Position numbers and translations under genes: made by a program
NCBI RefSeq assembly: GCF_038443675.1
Contig: NZ_CP151762.1
Location: forward strand, 1,674,001 to 1,738,000
Source of the DNA: Yoonia sp. G8-12
Lineage (GTDB): Bacteria > Pseudomonadota > Alphaproteobacteria > Rhodobacterales > Rhodobacteraceae
Direction of reading: 5' to 3'
DNA length: 64,000 bases
Notes under the pieces: model-generated
What the model was told of the DNA's origin: nothing
What the model saw: only the letters and a program-made list of their open reading frames with translations
The model's database searches: none
Shown here: one piece after another, positions 53,999 through 62,665 of the stretch
Numbering within the stretch: position 1 is the first letter of the stretch
Layout of the letters: each line of letters opens with the position of its first letter

Positions 53999-55096
53999 CT
54001 ATGCCCACCCAATGGTCTTCATCACCCTGACATAATCATGATCGACGACGTGCCGAGACGCATCGTAGGGGGCTGGCTTTGATCGATTGTATTTCCAGTC
54101 ATTGCTGATCCCAAAGAAATGGCGATATCGTACATTCTCCAAGAAATCCGCCTTGAAGCCGCTACCGAAATCATGGACGTTTGCCTGCACGTCGTCGGGC
54201 AATGCCGAAGGCACCATCGTCCATTTATTTGCAGCCACTTCGCGCTTTTTGCTCCAATAGCGGAAATTGCGATGTCTGGGTTGCGGGAGGTCGGACACTG
54301 GCTCAAGCCAAAGACCAGCATAAGTCACCGCACCAACCTTTGATTTTTCAAGACGATCGAAGATCGTTTCGCCATCCTCACAAACGACCAATTCGTCAAT
54401 ATCGGCATTGATCACACCACAACAGCTTGCCAAAAACCTGCGGCGCGCATGTTCAATCGCAGAGAACTGACAAAAATCGCTATCCCATCTGTCACCGGAT
54501 CCGCCACTGGGGCCGTATTTGAACGGCCAGCTGGTGACAACGGCGACCGCGATGCCGTCAATGCCCGACAACACATCAAGCAAGTCAGAAACCGCGTAGA
54601 GGTCTGATTTGTTGTCGTAGAGCAGAACAGCGTCCACACCGTGTACTTTTACATGGAATTCGACCCAATCCTTGATCCATTCCAGCTTGTTGTTCCTCGA
54701 CAAGGTAAAAAGCACCTTCCGGCCTTCAAACAATTCATTCTCATCTGGAGAAATAGGGAACGTGCCTTGAGCCAACTCGGATGAAATCTGTAGTTCCCCA
54801 CCGTTTCCCGCAAACACTGCAAAAGATCTCTGGGTTTTCCACTTGTCTTCAAAAATGACATCAAGTTTTTGGCCGCTGACCGCGAATTCACCATCTTTGG
54901 CGTGCCCTTGCAGATCCCAAAGTGGCGGACCTGAAAAAACGATCCGATCGCGGCATCTAAAGACATCATAAAAAAATGTGGTATGATCAAATAGTTCAGC
55001 ATAGTTTTTCTGTCGCTTGGCAACAGGACGTGGCATCGATCGTCGATATGGCAAGGACAGATCGATCTTGGATGCGCTGCATATTTTTCTGATCAT
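53999..55096 (-). CDS. GT92/DUF23-like glycosyltransferase
   Basis: A protein of about 365 residues whose middle shows the GT92/GT2-like core: RNNKLEWIKDWVEFHVKVHG, AVLLYDNKSDLY, CQFSAIEHARRRFLAS and the metal-site-like GVINADIDELVV (DxD). It would add a sugar to a glycan or protein. The start at 55096 is preferred because GAGGA lies five bases upstream; 55108 is also in frame. It is the last gene of the leftward radical SAM-PqqD-kinase cluster, 48 bases behind the nucleotidyltransferase. Confidence 0.75.
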   Translation of the reverse strand: MIRKICSASKIDLSLPYRRSMPRPVAKRQKNYAELFDHTTFFYDVFRCRDRIVFSGPPLWDLQGHAKDGEFAVSGQKLDVIFEDKWKTQRSFAVFAGNGGELQISSELAQGTFPISPDENELFEGRKVLFTLSRNNKLEWIKDWVEFHVKVHGVDAVLLYDNKSDLYAVSDLLDVLSGIDGIAVAVVTSWPFKYGPSGGSGDRWDSDFCQFSAIEHARRRFLASCCGVINADIDELVVCEDGETIFDRLEKSKVGAVTYAGLWLEPVSDLPQPRHRNFRYWSKKREVAANKWTMVPSALPDDVQANVHDFGSGFKADFLENVRYRHFFGISNDWKYNRSKPAPYDASRHVVDHDYVRVMKTIGWA

Positions 55097-55144
55097 TTGT
55101 GTCCTCATCCTGACGCCCCAATTTGAAACCAGGCCGGTCGTCGC

Positions 55145-56602
55145 CTAGCTCTGATGGGTGAAGTCGGCTGCCAATACCGAAAAGGGAACAATGCCATATT
55201 TCTGGTGTTCGGCGCTGCCGTCTGGCGCTTCAACCAGTTTTCCCGGTAGAGCCGAGAGGACACATGGGAAATCATCCTTTTTAAGTTCAATCTGACCTTT
55301 AAACCGCATCATTGTATGATCGCCGGACTTGCGCAGGTGAAAGGCTTGCAGGTGGCACAGGTTGCGTGTCGGACTGTTGATCTCGAATTCAATGCGTCGC
55401 CGTTTGGGCGGTGCCTTGACGTTGAGTGTGACATTGAACGACCAAAGCCCTGCTTTGGCTTGCGTATCCGGGACAAGTTGTTGCTCTAGCACGCCGGCAG
55501 TAGCGGCAGCAGACGACCCAGGTTTTGTCACTGCGCGAAACAGTGGCGTATCTTGCATTTTATCCCGCCCAGAGTGTTTCAACTTGTGAAAGTTCTCAAA
55601 TGCGCGCCGAATTGTTCGTTGTGCCGACGTTAATTTGCCAGTGTCCTTGGCAAGAAACATTGCACTGATCTGTGCCGGAGACGCCAGATTGGTCCTTCCG
55701 CAAACCTCGCGTAGCACCTCTGACGAGATGTTCAGCCCAACTTCTGTTGACAGATACGACAAAGCAATCGCGGTGGGGCCGCTCAGCTTGCGGCATTTGA
55801 TAATCTTGCAAAATTTGTCCCAATCAACGCCGTCTACATTCACGATCCGCGCGGCATCGACAAGCCAGTCGCTATGACTGTGCCCATCCCAGCCGCCATG
55901 CCCGATTGCCATGGCCAAACGCTCCTCTGGGCTGGGCACAAAAACCGGAAGCCCGTAGAACTGCGCCGGTTGAACGTCATCTAGCAAGGCACGGTCGATG
56001 TTTTCGCTTTGGTTGGCGATGTGATACGCAGATTGATGCAGGTCGATATCGCCAAAGCGTCCGTGTTTGAAATTCCGCGCGCGCACGCTTGAAATGCGCC
56101 CACGCAATCCAAGCACACTTTCGCCCCGTGTGCTTACCCAGCCATTTGCAGCTAAAATTTCAAATGCGCCGACAAAATCGCTGGGGCTAAGAAGCAAATC
56201 CAGATCATAAGCTGTACGCGATTTTTGTTCCGACACATCCAGGGCCACGCGGCAAGCGCCCTTTAGCAAGATCAGTCGCAAACCCGCAGAAACCATTTCC
56301 TGCAAGGCCGGCTTGGCAGCACTCATGGCCATGAGCGATCGTGTCCAGTTCAGCCTTTGCAACCCGTTAAGGCGCGCATACTCTTTGTGTTTTTTCAACC
56401 TGTCGTCAAATCGGGTCGTAATAGCGGCAAGTAGGCGATGCTCCGCGAACGTTGCATCATCAAGATCGGTCTCATGCAACCAGCTTTCAATTGCGGCAAA
56501 TGCGCGGGCCTCATCAGGGCATATCGCGGCAACAACCAACTGATTGCGACCGCCCTGCGGCCAAGCCCAAGCAAGGTTTGGAAACCGACGAGAATAGGTC
56601 AT
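55145..56602 (-). CDS. Nucleotidyltransferase family protein (PF14907 type)
   Basis: This 485-residue protein has the nucleotidyltransferase signature LRLILLKGACRVALDV followed by SRTAYDLDLLLSPSDFVGAF, where the Asp-x-Asp pair binds metal. Family members accompany PqqD-like and HPr-kinase-like proteins in putative peptide-modification loci. The last ~150 residues are Lys-rich and beta-like with no clear family. It overlaps the upstream glycosyltransferase by four bases. It may transfer an NMP or similar group to a peptide or sugar; the substrate is unknown. Confidence 0.8.
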   Translation of the reverse strand: MTYSRRFPNLAWAWPQGGRNQLVVAAICPDEARAFAAIESWLHETDLDDATFAEHRLLAAITTRFDDRLKKHKEYARLNGLQRLNWTRSLMAMSAAKPALQEMVSAGLRLILLKGACRVALDVSEQKSRTAYDLDLLLSPSDFVGAFEILAANGWVSTRGESVLGLRGRISSVRARNFKHGRFGDIDLHQSAYHIANQSENIDRALLDDVQPAQFYGLPVFVPSPEERLAMAIGHGGWDGHSHSDWLVDAARIVNVDGVDWDKFCKIIKCRKLSGPTAIALSYLSTEVGLNISSEVLREVCGRTNLASPAQISAMFLAKDTGKLTSAQRTIRRAFENFHKLKHSGRDKMQDTPLFRAVTKPGSSAAATAGVLEQQLVPDTQAKAGLWSFNVTLNVKAPPKRRRIEFEINSPTRNLCHLQAFHLRKSGDHTMMRFKGQIELKKDDFPCVLSALPGKLVEAPDGSAEHQKYGIVPFSVLAADFTHQS

Positions 56603-57279
56603 GATTCACCTTCCATTTGCGCGCGCGCTTTTCGCCGCATCATCGCCCGATGCGCAACCATCAGGTATCCCCGGTCTTTTTCGTTATTTCGACCATATGA
56701 CAGACTGCCAGGTATGATGCGACGCAAGACAAGCACCGCGTCATAGACTTGGAACTGATACCCCAGTTCACGCGCCCGCCCGAGCCAATCAACCATGTCG
56801 CCCCGCCCACCCGGCGGATCAATAATATCGCCAACATGGTCAAAAGCAGCGCGATACAGCACGAGGTCGGATCGGGTCTTGCCGTCACACTCGTGACCGG
56901 TGGTGTAGTCATCTGATCCATGCTTGAAATGTCTGTGACGTCCGAAAACGAAAGTCTGTTTGTTGGCTTGGCGCAACATTTCGAGCTGCTTTTCCATTTT
57001 GTCGGGCACCCAAAGATCGTCCGCATCAAAGGTCGCAACAATATCGCACATCGTTGCTTTGATCGCGCGGCTTGTCGCCTGCCCGCAACCAGCATTGGCT
57101 TGGCTGATGACCTTCACGATGTCTGATTGGGCGCGGGCAATTGCAGCAGTGTCATCCGTTGAACCGTCATCAACGACCACGATATCGGTTGGTGGTATGG
57201 TCTGTGCCAAGACGGATGCTATCGCCTCCGCAATGGTTTCTGCCGCATTAAAAGCAGGAATAGCTACGCTATAGGTCAT
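56599..57279 (-). CDS. GT2 family glycosyltransferase
   Basis: This 226-residue GT-A enzyme begins MTYSVAIPAFNAAETIAEAI, with IVVVDDGSTDDTAAIA, a NAGCGQATSRAI segment and the metal motif ATFDADDLW. It is short and has no membrane segment, so it acts in the cytoplasm on a soluble or membrane-attached acceptor. It is translationally coupled on both sides (four-base overlaps). Confidence 0.9.
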   Translation of the reverse strand: MTYSVAIPAFNAAETIAEAIASVLAQTIPPTDIVVVDDGSTDDTAAIARAQSDIVKVISQANAGCGQATSRAIKATMCDIVATFDADDLWVPDKMEKQLEMLRQANKQTFVFGRHRHFKHGSDDYTTGHECDGKTRSDLVLYRAAFDHVGDIIDPPGGRGDMVDWLGRARELGYQFQVYDAVLVLRRIIPGSLSYGRNNEKDRGYLMVAHRAMMRRKARAQMEGES

Positions 57280-58022
57280 AATAACTCTGCCGGAAAATCA
57301 ATATTGAAGCTTGGTTTGTTTAGCTTGCGCGAAGGATCCGCTTTGCGACGCTGAATGCTTTTCATCAATGCAAGTGCAAAGCTCTTTTTGGCTTCGTCCA
57401 GTTTCTTGGTCATGTTGCCGGGGTGCCGCAAATAGTAGTGGCAAATCGTATCCGTTTGCGCAAATTTTGTACCTGATTCAAAAATACGCAAGAGATAGTC
57501 AGTGTCTTCTGCCTGCCTGAGATCGGTGTCAAACAACCCGATCCGATCCACCAGACTGCGCCGCATAAGGGCGCATGAAAGGTGGATGCTCGTCATGCGG
57601 CGCGCAATCGCACCCTCGGCCGGACAAAGTGTTTCGGGGTCGATCTGATCCGTTCCAACCATGTCGCCATACGTAATTTCAATATCCGGATTATCACACA
57701 ACACTGCAAGGTCAGGCGCAAACCGGTTGGCGGCGATGATGTCATCGGAATCGAGGAATGTTACAATTTGGGTGTCCGCCAGCAGATTTAAAAGCCCGGT
57801 GTTGCGTGCCGCTGCAACGCCGCCATTTTCGCGGGGCACCACACGTACATTTGTTGTCGATTGCGCAAGATGGGCTGCAACAGATGGGGTCTGATCGGTC
57901 GATCCGTCATCGACAATCAAGATATCCAAATCAGCCTGATCAGCACGTTCAAGCAATGACCTGACCGCCAGCCTCAACGCGTCGGGTCGATTGTAAACAG
58001 GTACGATGACGGTGGTTTTCAT
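57276..58022 (-). CDS. GT2 family glycosyltransferase
   Basis: This 248-residue GT-A enzyme starts MKTTVIVPVYNRPDALRLAV, with ILIVDDGSTDQTPSVA, ENGGVAAARNTGLLN, the DxD motif VTFLDSDDI and a C-terminal RQAEDTDYLLRIFE (ED acid). The start at 58022 lies one base after the kinase stop (TAACATG). It is a paralogue of the next gene, so two different sugars or positions are likely. Confidence 0.91.
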   Translation of the reverse strand: MKTTVIVPVYNRPDALRLAVRSLLERADQADLDILIVDDGSTDQTPSVAAHLAQSTTNVRVVPRENGGVAAARNTGLLNLLADTQIVTFLDSDDIIAANRFAPDLAVLCDNPDIEITYGDMVGTDQIDPETLCPAEGAIARRMTSIHLSCALMRRSLVDRIGLFDTDLRQAEDTDYLLRIFESGTKFAQTDTICHYYLRHPGNMTKKLDEAKKSFALALMKSIQRRKADPSRKLNKPSFNIDFPAELL

Positions 58023-58023
58023 G

Positions 58024-59079
58024 TTATAATTCCGCAATGCATTGACGAATAGCGCGTGCTATCTCGGCGGGGTCCGGTCCAAGGTCAAGCCTGTAGCAAG
58101 GAAGGCGTCGTGATACCTCGGCGGCGACAGCGTACAACAACGGACGATCGCCCGGGATTTGCGACACACCCGACGGGGCCAGCGCGAGGAATGCTTCCTT
58201 GGCCGTTGCAGTCGTTAATGTTGTCTTCGCAGCCCCCGAGACTTTCGGCAACAGCAGCGCACCAAGTTGGATGTGGTCTGGCCGCCCCGCCTCGCCAAAA
58301 TCAGACAAATAGAACTGATACTTGTTTTGCCAGTTCACCTGTTTCGGTATCGCAGGGTGATCCTCGAGTTGCAGGCGTTTCAGCCCGGCATGATCCTGTT
58401 TCAGGGTATCAAAAAGCGGATAAGCCGTCAGCGACGCTGGATCAACGAACACATAGTCATCGCCGACTGTTTGCAATCCATGTAAGATACCGGACAAGAC
58501 CGTGCCAGATTTCCCTGATCCGCCTGCACCGGCAAGCAGAACTCCCCGGCCATCAACAGCCAAACTGCCGGCATGGATTAAAGCGCCACCGTCTTTTGCC
58601 AATTGCCATTGCAAGAAGTTGCGCAACGGCGATCCGGGATCCCAATCAGGATAGCCGTGCTCCGTTGGCATGATTTGCACACCGCTGCCCGTCTGACGGT
58701 CGAACACCTGCCAGAACGATTTATCCGGAAAATGATGTAAACGGTAACGTGTCTTGGCAAGTGCCGCTTCAACCCCGCGTTCGACAAAGTACTGGCTCCC
58801 CCAAGTCAATTTGGGAAACCCGCCCTTTCCTGCGACGCCAACAGCGATACGCGTGCCCGATTGACAGGTACTTGGTGTTGACGCCAGTGCACGTTCAGCT
58901 TGAGACAGGTAGGCATCACTGCAAGAGCGAACCGTGAAACGTTGACCTGCGATACCAAAGCTACGTTCGTACGGGGCCTCCGCAAACATGGCATCAAAAT
59001 GATCAAAGACCCGCGCAAGACAATCCGCAACGTTCTCCGGCCCAATGATGAGGCTTTCCTCAGCGTGAAATGCGCTCAT
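58024..59079 (-). CDS. HPr-kinase-related protein (HprK-related kinase A type)
   Basis: This 351-residue protein has a C-terminal HPr-kinase-like P-loop GVLLAGAGGSGKSGTVLSGI near residue 185, with GDDYVFVDPA as the Walker B-like part. Upstream is a ~170-residue domain with VYDRQ-type sequence (WQVFDRQTGSGVQIM). HprK-like enzymes in peptide loci phosphorylate Ser residues of peptides. The start at 59079 (MSAFHAEESLIIGPENVADC) lies four bases after the PqqD-like gene. I recall this trio (kinase, PqqD-like protein, nucleotidyltransferase) being named an HPr-rel-A system; its biochemistry is not established to my knowledge. Confidence 0.82.
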   Translation of the reverse strand: MSAFHAEESLIIGPENVADCLARVFDHFDAMFAEAPYERSFGIAGQRFTVRSCSDAYLSQAERALASTPSTCQSGTRIAVGVAGKGGFPKLTWGSQYFVERGVEAALAKTRYRLHHFPDKSFWQVFDRQTGSGVQIMPTEHGYPDWDPGSPLRNFLQWQLAKDGGALIHAGSLAVDGRGVLLAGAGGSGKSGTVLSGILHGLQTVGDDYVFVDPASLTAYPLFDTLKQDHAGLKRLQLEDHPAIPKQVNWQNKYQFYLSDFGEAGRPDHIQLGALLLPKVSGAAKTTLTTATAKEAFLALAPSGVSQIPGDRPLLYAVAAEVSRRLPCYRLDLGPDPAEIARAIRQCIAEL

Positions 59080-59083
59080 CGCA

Positions 59084-59464
59084 TTAGGATTGGGTGTTGG
59101 GCATCTTTGGCCAGCCAGCTTCATCATCCACATCGTGGATTGGGTCGGCCACGATCAGATCGGACAGGTCATCATAGACTTCGATTGTCGGTGCAGAATC
59201 CAAGCAAAGCGCTGCGGCCGGTTTGGCCTGAACTGCCGTGGCAGGCACAATTAGTCCAAGCTCGATCAGCTGCTGCGCAAACGCAAGTGCCCCTGTCGCA
59301 ACTTCATCTGTGACTGCCTGCCCGTCGACAATTGCATTCCAAAGCAACGCTGCCGAAGAATTGAGACCAAAATACTGGCCTGACGCAAGGTTCAAAACGA
59401 CGAGATTGCCGCCGAAGCTTTCGTGAACAATATCGGGTCCGGCAAGTTCATAGCTGGTCGTCAT
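59084..59464 (-). CDS. PqqD-family peptide chaperone with acidic C-terminal tail
   Basis: This is a 126-residue protein. Residues 1-75 form a PqqD/RRE winged helix (NLVVLNLASGQYFGLNSSAA, LLWNAIVDGQAVTDEVATGA) that in other systems binds the leader of a precursor peptide. Residues about 90-126 are an acidic tail with YDDLSDLIVADPIHDVDDEA and GWP, unlike any PqqD part and possibly the modified substrate itself. AAGGATGA precedes the ATG. The downstream kinase starts four bases after its stop. Confidence 0.85.
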   Translation of the reverse strand: MTTSYELAGPDIVHESFGGNLVVLNLASGQYFGLNSSAALLWNAIVDGQAVTDEVATGALAFAQQLIELGLIVPATAVQAKPAAALCLDSAPTIEVYDDLSDLIVADPIHDVDDEAGWPKMPNTQS

Positions 59465-59525
59465 TCGTCATCCTTATTTTTCTTTCAACCGCAAAATCTC
59501 AACACCGCCTATCGCGTACGTCCGC

Positions 59526-60487
59526 CTAAAGCAACTTCTTGAAATTGCGCGCAATCGTAGCAGACAACCCGCGCATTTTTCGTTCCGGCGTACGGCAATC
59601 GTCGATCAACTGCATTTCAGTCTTTGATCGTGCGAGCAACGCGTAATCCACGATATCTTCCATCGGTGCTTGAAGATCATCTTTCCACGATTTGCGTGGC
59701 AATCCTGTTTGATTGAACTGCTTTCCACACGACCCCACACAATTGGCGCATGAGTGCAGCGGGCCTGAGCCGTTCAAAAATGCAAGAAGACGGTCGCGCA
59801 CGTCTGGTGTCGAGGCAATTGCGAAACCTTCATCTGTCATATTTCCGCCTGTCAGCTGCGGGACATATATAGACTGTGGGCACCTGAAGATATGATCCCC
59901 GCGCACGCAATGGCAGCCCCAGACGTTGGCCATTTTGCATGCCGTCCAAATATCTTCGACCAGTTCGGTTGTCTGTGCTTTGTGCAGCGAAAACGTGTGA
60001 CGGAACTTGGGATAGCTCGAAATTTGAACTTCAGTACCGAACTTGTCGCCTTTGCGCCGCGCAGCATTGATTATGTCTTTGGAGAGGCCAGCGTTTTGAT
60101 AGACTGATATCTCGAGTATATCCAAAGCACGCCAGCCATCATCGGGTAGCCGATCAATCAACACGCCGTTCGTGACAAGATTAATTGCATTTCCAATGCC
60201 CGATTCCCGGCCGATATGTATGAGGTCGGTCAGGTTTGGGTGCAGTAAGGGCTCGCCCCCAGCAACCGCAAACGATCACAATGGTAGATCTTTGACAACG
60301 TGCCAAGAACGCGCTCGGTTTGTTGCAGATCGGCATTCCACTTTCGCATCACGGGTGACGCATGGTTGCACTGCTGACAGCTGATGTTGCAGTGATCGGT
60401 GACGATCACTTCCAGGTTCGTTGGTGGAATGATTTTGCCATTCTCCACCCTTGAAAGGGTCCGAGGTCTTAAATCGGTTTCTTGCAT
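59526..60487 (-). CDS. Radical SAM protein with SPASM-like Cys clusters (1-base frameshift)
   Basis: A 320-residue protein when repaired. It begins MQETDLRPRTLSRVENGKII and has the radical SAM motif VTDHCNISCQQCNHASPVM (CX3CX2C). The frame breaks at LRLLG; one more base in the run of five (plus-strand C run 60256-60260) restores GEPLLHPNLTDLIHIG (the GGEP motif), NLVTNGVLI and the rest. Near the end, WGCHCVRGDHIFRCP and CANCVGSCGKQF can ligate auxiliary Fe-S clusters as in SPASM peptide-modifying enzymes. It is the first gene of the leftward cluster, 61 bases ahead of the PqqD-like gene. Confidence 0.85.
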
Positions 60488-60915
60488 CTGATCGCTTTTC
60501 CTGTGGTCCCTGCGTATGAGCAATTCCATTCGGACATGTCCGCGTCATTTATTCCATCGCGCAAATAGGGAATGTGCCGGGAGAGGATAAAGCGAGGGCG
60601 ATAAAACGTCGAGACTTGCAGACTCATGTTCAGCGATTTTTCTCAAAACCCGTTCTTTAACTGCCATCAAACCGGCGCTGTTGAATTTGGTGATCTCGAC
60701 GAGAGCACAGCACATTTTTGCTTTTGGCGATGGGCCAAAGGTCGGTCAAGCGTAAGGCTAATCGCTTTGTCTTGAGGCAAAGGTAGGAGTTGTAGATTGG
60801 TCGCGGCACACTGCAAGAGCGGTTGGAGAGAGTACAGATTCACAAAGAAAATCTAAAGCTTCCCATCCGACTTCGCCGTCGTGGCTGACCGCATTCACAA
60901 CATGGTACGGTTCGC
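60488..60915. other. Region upstream of the radical SAM gene with candidate small ORFs
   Basis: This must contain the promoter of the peptide-modification-like cluster. On the minus strand a 56-codon frame (60545-60715) includes MAVKERVLRKIAEHESASLD and ends in PAHSLFARWNK 57 bases before the radical SAM start; another (60758-60955) has a TTG start. Neither has a convincing ribosome site. They are recorded because precursor peptides are often missed. Confidence 0.3.
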
Positions 60916-61564
60916 TTGTTTCTGCAGAAACAAGCGAGGCTGGGGAAAGCTGCAAACCAGCAAGCGCACTTCCTGCACTACGCGCTCTCTACCGAACATT
61001 CATTCCCAACAGCCCTGGATCAGGCCACCGTAGCATATCAAGCACTTTGTGCTGATGCTAAAGCAGGCCAGATAAGTCTTGTCGGCGATAGTGCCGGCGG
61101 CAATCTGGTATTCGCACTATTGCAGCGCATTTGTCGTCGAGGGTTGCAGCAGCCTGCTGCCTTAGTCGGAATTTCACCAATTGTTGACATGCGGATGACC
61201 AATGAATCACTGAAAGCGAATTCAAAGTCTGACCACTTGGTACCACTTAGCCGGGTCGTTAGGGGCAAAAATGCCTATCTTGCGGGACACGATCCAAGCG
61301 ATCCTGAAGTCTCTCCTGTGCTTGGCACGTTCGTGGGTGCTTCACCCTGCCTGATACACGCTGATAGTACCGAGATATTGTTGACGACGCGAAAGCGATT
61401 GCTGCTTGTCTTCGGGAACAGGGCGTTACAACTGAATTCGTAACATTCACGGGCCGTTCGCATGTTTGGCACCTGAACGTCGGACGGCGCCCTGAATCAG
61501 ATAGCTCTGTTGCTGAAATTGGTGCTTTTGTACAAAAGCACTGTTCCATTCAACCAGTTCAGTG
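60916..61564 (+). pseudogene. Alpha/beta-hydrolase (hormone-sensitive-lipase type), 5'-truncated and frameshifted
   Basis: The readable part contains HYALSTEHSFPTALDQATVA, the nucleophile elbow ISLVGDSAGGNLVFALLQR and SPVLGTFVGASPCLIHADST. A missing G near 61381 shifts frame; restoring it gives ILLDDAKAIAACLREQGVTT, the His motif GRSHVWHLN and a stop at 61562-61564. The N-terminal ~90 residues with the HGGG oxyanion motif are not readable; frames upstream are scrambled. Either errors or decay explain this, and truncation suggests decay. Confidence 0.6.
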
Positions 61565-61663
61565 AATGTGGCTTGATCTGAACCCATATTGCCTGATGCC
61601 GCAATCGATACGAATGGCCGCTCCAATGCAGGCTGGGGTCGCAAACTCGATCGCTGTGTTGGT

Positions 61664-61756
61664 TCATGATTGAACCAGTTCTTTAGCGTTATTCCACAGA
61701 TCAGTTATCAGTCCGGATGCTGGTCCGGATTGCGCTAGTCCAGCCGATTGTCCCAT
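61664..61756 (-). pseudogene. C-terminal scrap of a second nitronate monooxygenase
   Basis: The minus strand reads MGQSAGLAQSGPASGLITDL, then WNNAKELVQS and stop. The intact-type gene at 50845-51905 ends AGQSAKLARAEPATELIANL and WSEAEELLQS. The bases around and just past the stop are also alike (GGTTCATGATTGAACCAGTTC versus GGTTCACGATTGCAACAGTTC within the same layout). It is therefore the 3' end of a diverged paralogue, now joined to mobile-element sequence. Confidence 0.6.
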
Positions 61757-61855
61757 GATCCAGCGCTCGATGTCGTCGCGCCTGTAGCAGACCGAGCGCC
61801 CGATCTTGATGAATGCAGGGCCTTCATGGCGTGCCGCCGCTACTTCCAGATATCG
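61757..61855 (-). mobile_element. Excisionase/AlpA-like helix-turn-helix fragment
   Basis: Directly upstream of the nitronate monooxygenase scrap, in the same frame, the minus strand reads EGPAFIKIGRSVCYRRDDIE and RWI, the signature of AlpA/Xis-type small DNA-binding proteins. The first helix of the domain is missing. It touches the integrase stop codon, consistent with an int-xis module from an integrated element. Confidence 0.5.
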
Positions 61856-62665
61856 CTATCTCTGCCCTGTAATCGAAAGCGGGGTGTGATTGAGCAGCCG
61901 CCCTACAATCTCCTCCAGCACTCCAGCTTCCATTGCAACCGTCGCAAACGTCCGGCGGTGCATATGCGGATTATACTTGAGCGGTTCGGGCCTCGTGATG
62001 TAACCCGATTCCGACTTCGGAGATGGGAACACCCAATTTCTGCTGAGAAGGCGCAGTGGTGCCAGGATTTCATGGTGCAACTGTAGGATCAAAAGATCGA
62101 AGCTTCGGCCATTCTTTGTCATCGGCAGGTGTATCAGGTCTTCGTGGATCTGCTTCCATTGCAGGGTTAACGCCGCAGTCTTGCGAAGGCCGGTAAACAT
62201 GAGCAACGCGTAGAATACGCGATGGATCGGGTCAGGAAGATCATCAATCGCCCGCCGCCAGTCCTTTAGGTCATCAATGATCCGCCCGTCCGGCTTATCT
62301 TCCAACCGCTCGATCGCCATCGTCGGACACTCTGCCGGATCACACGTCCTGCGGGCGTGGTTGTAGATTGCTCGCAAGTTGCGAAACACATGATTAGCAG
62401 CCGATGGCGACCCTGCCATTTCTTGATGGCGACGCACCACAATCGCTTTGCTGATTTCATCAAGCGGCAGGCGCATCCAGTCCTTCAGATGGAGTTCGAG
62501 CTGCGCTGCCTTCCCTGCCCCTTCGCCCATATCCACGGCAAAACCAAGAGCCGTTTGCCGTGCAGCTTATGGCGAGATAATTGCAAAGCGACCGATAAGA
62601 ATGCGCTTGGTCTGACCCCCGACGTCTTTCTAAAAGCACCAGGTCTTGGAGCGCTGCTGCGATAG
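61856..62665 (-). pseudogene. Tyrosine-type integrase relic with two in-frame stop codons
   Basis: The main frame contains VRRHQEMAGSPSAANHVFRN, the catalytic Arg in MFTGLRKTAALTLQWKQIHE, HxxR in MHRRTFATVAMEAG and LLNHTPLSITGQR, ending just before the expected catalytic Tyr. Upstream in the same frame, homology continues through TAA (62567-62569) and TAG (62630-62632): KDVGGQTKRILIGRFAIISP lies between them and KTWCF before. Two nonsense codons in register point to true decay rather than indel error. It probably came from a prophage or integrative element. Confidence 0.75.
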
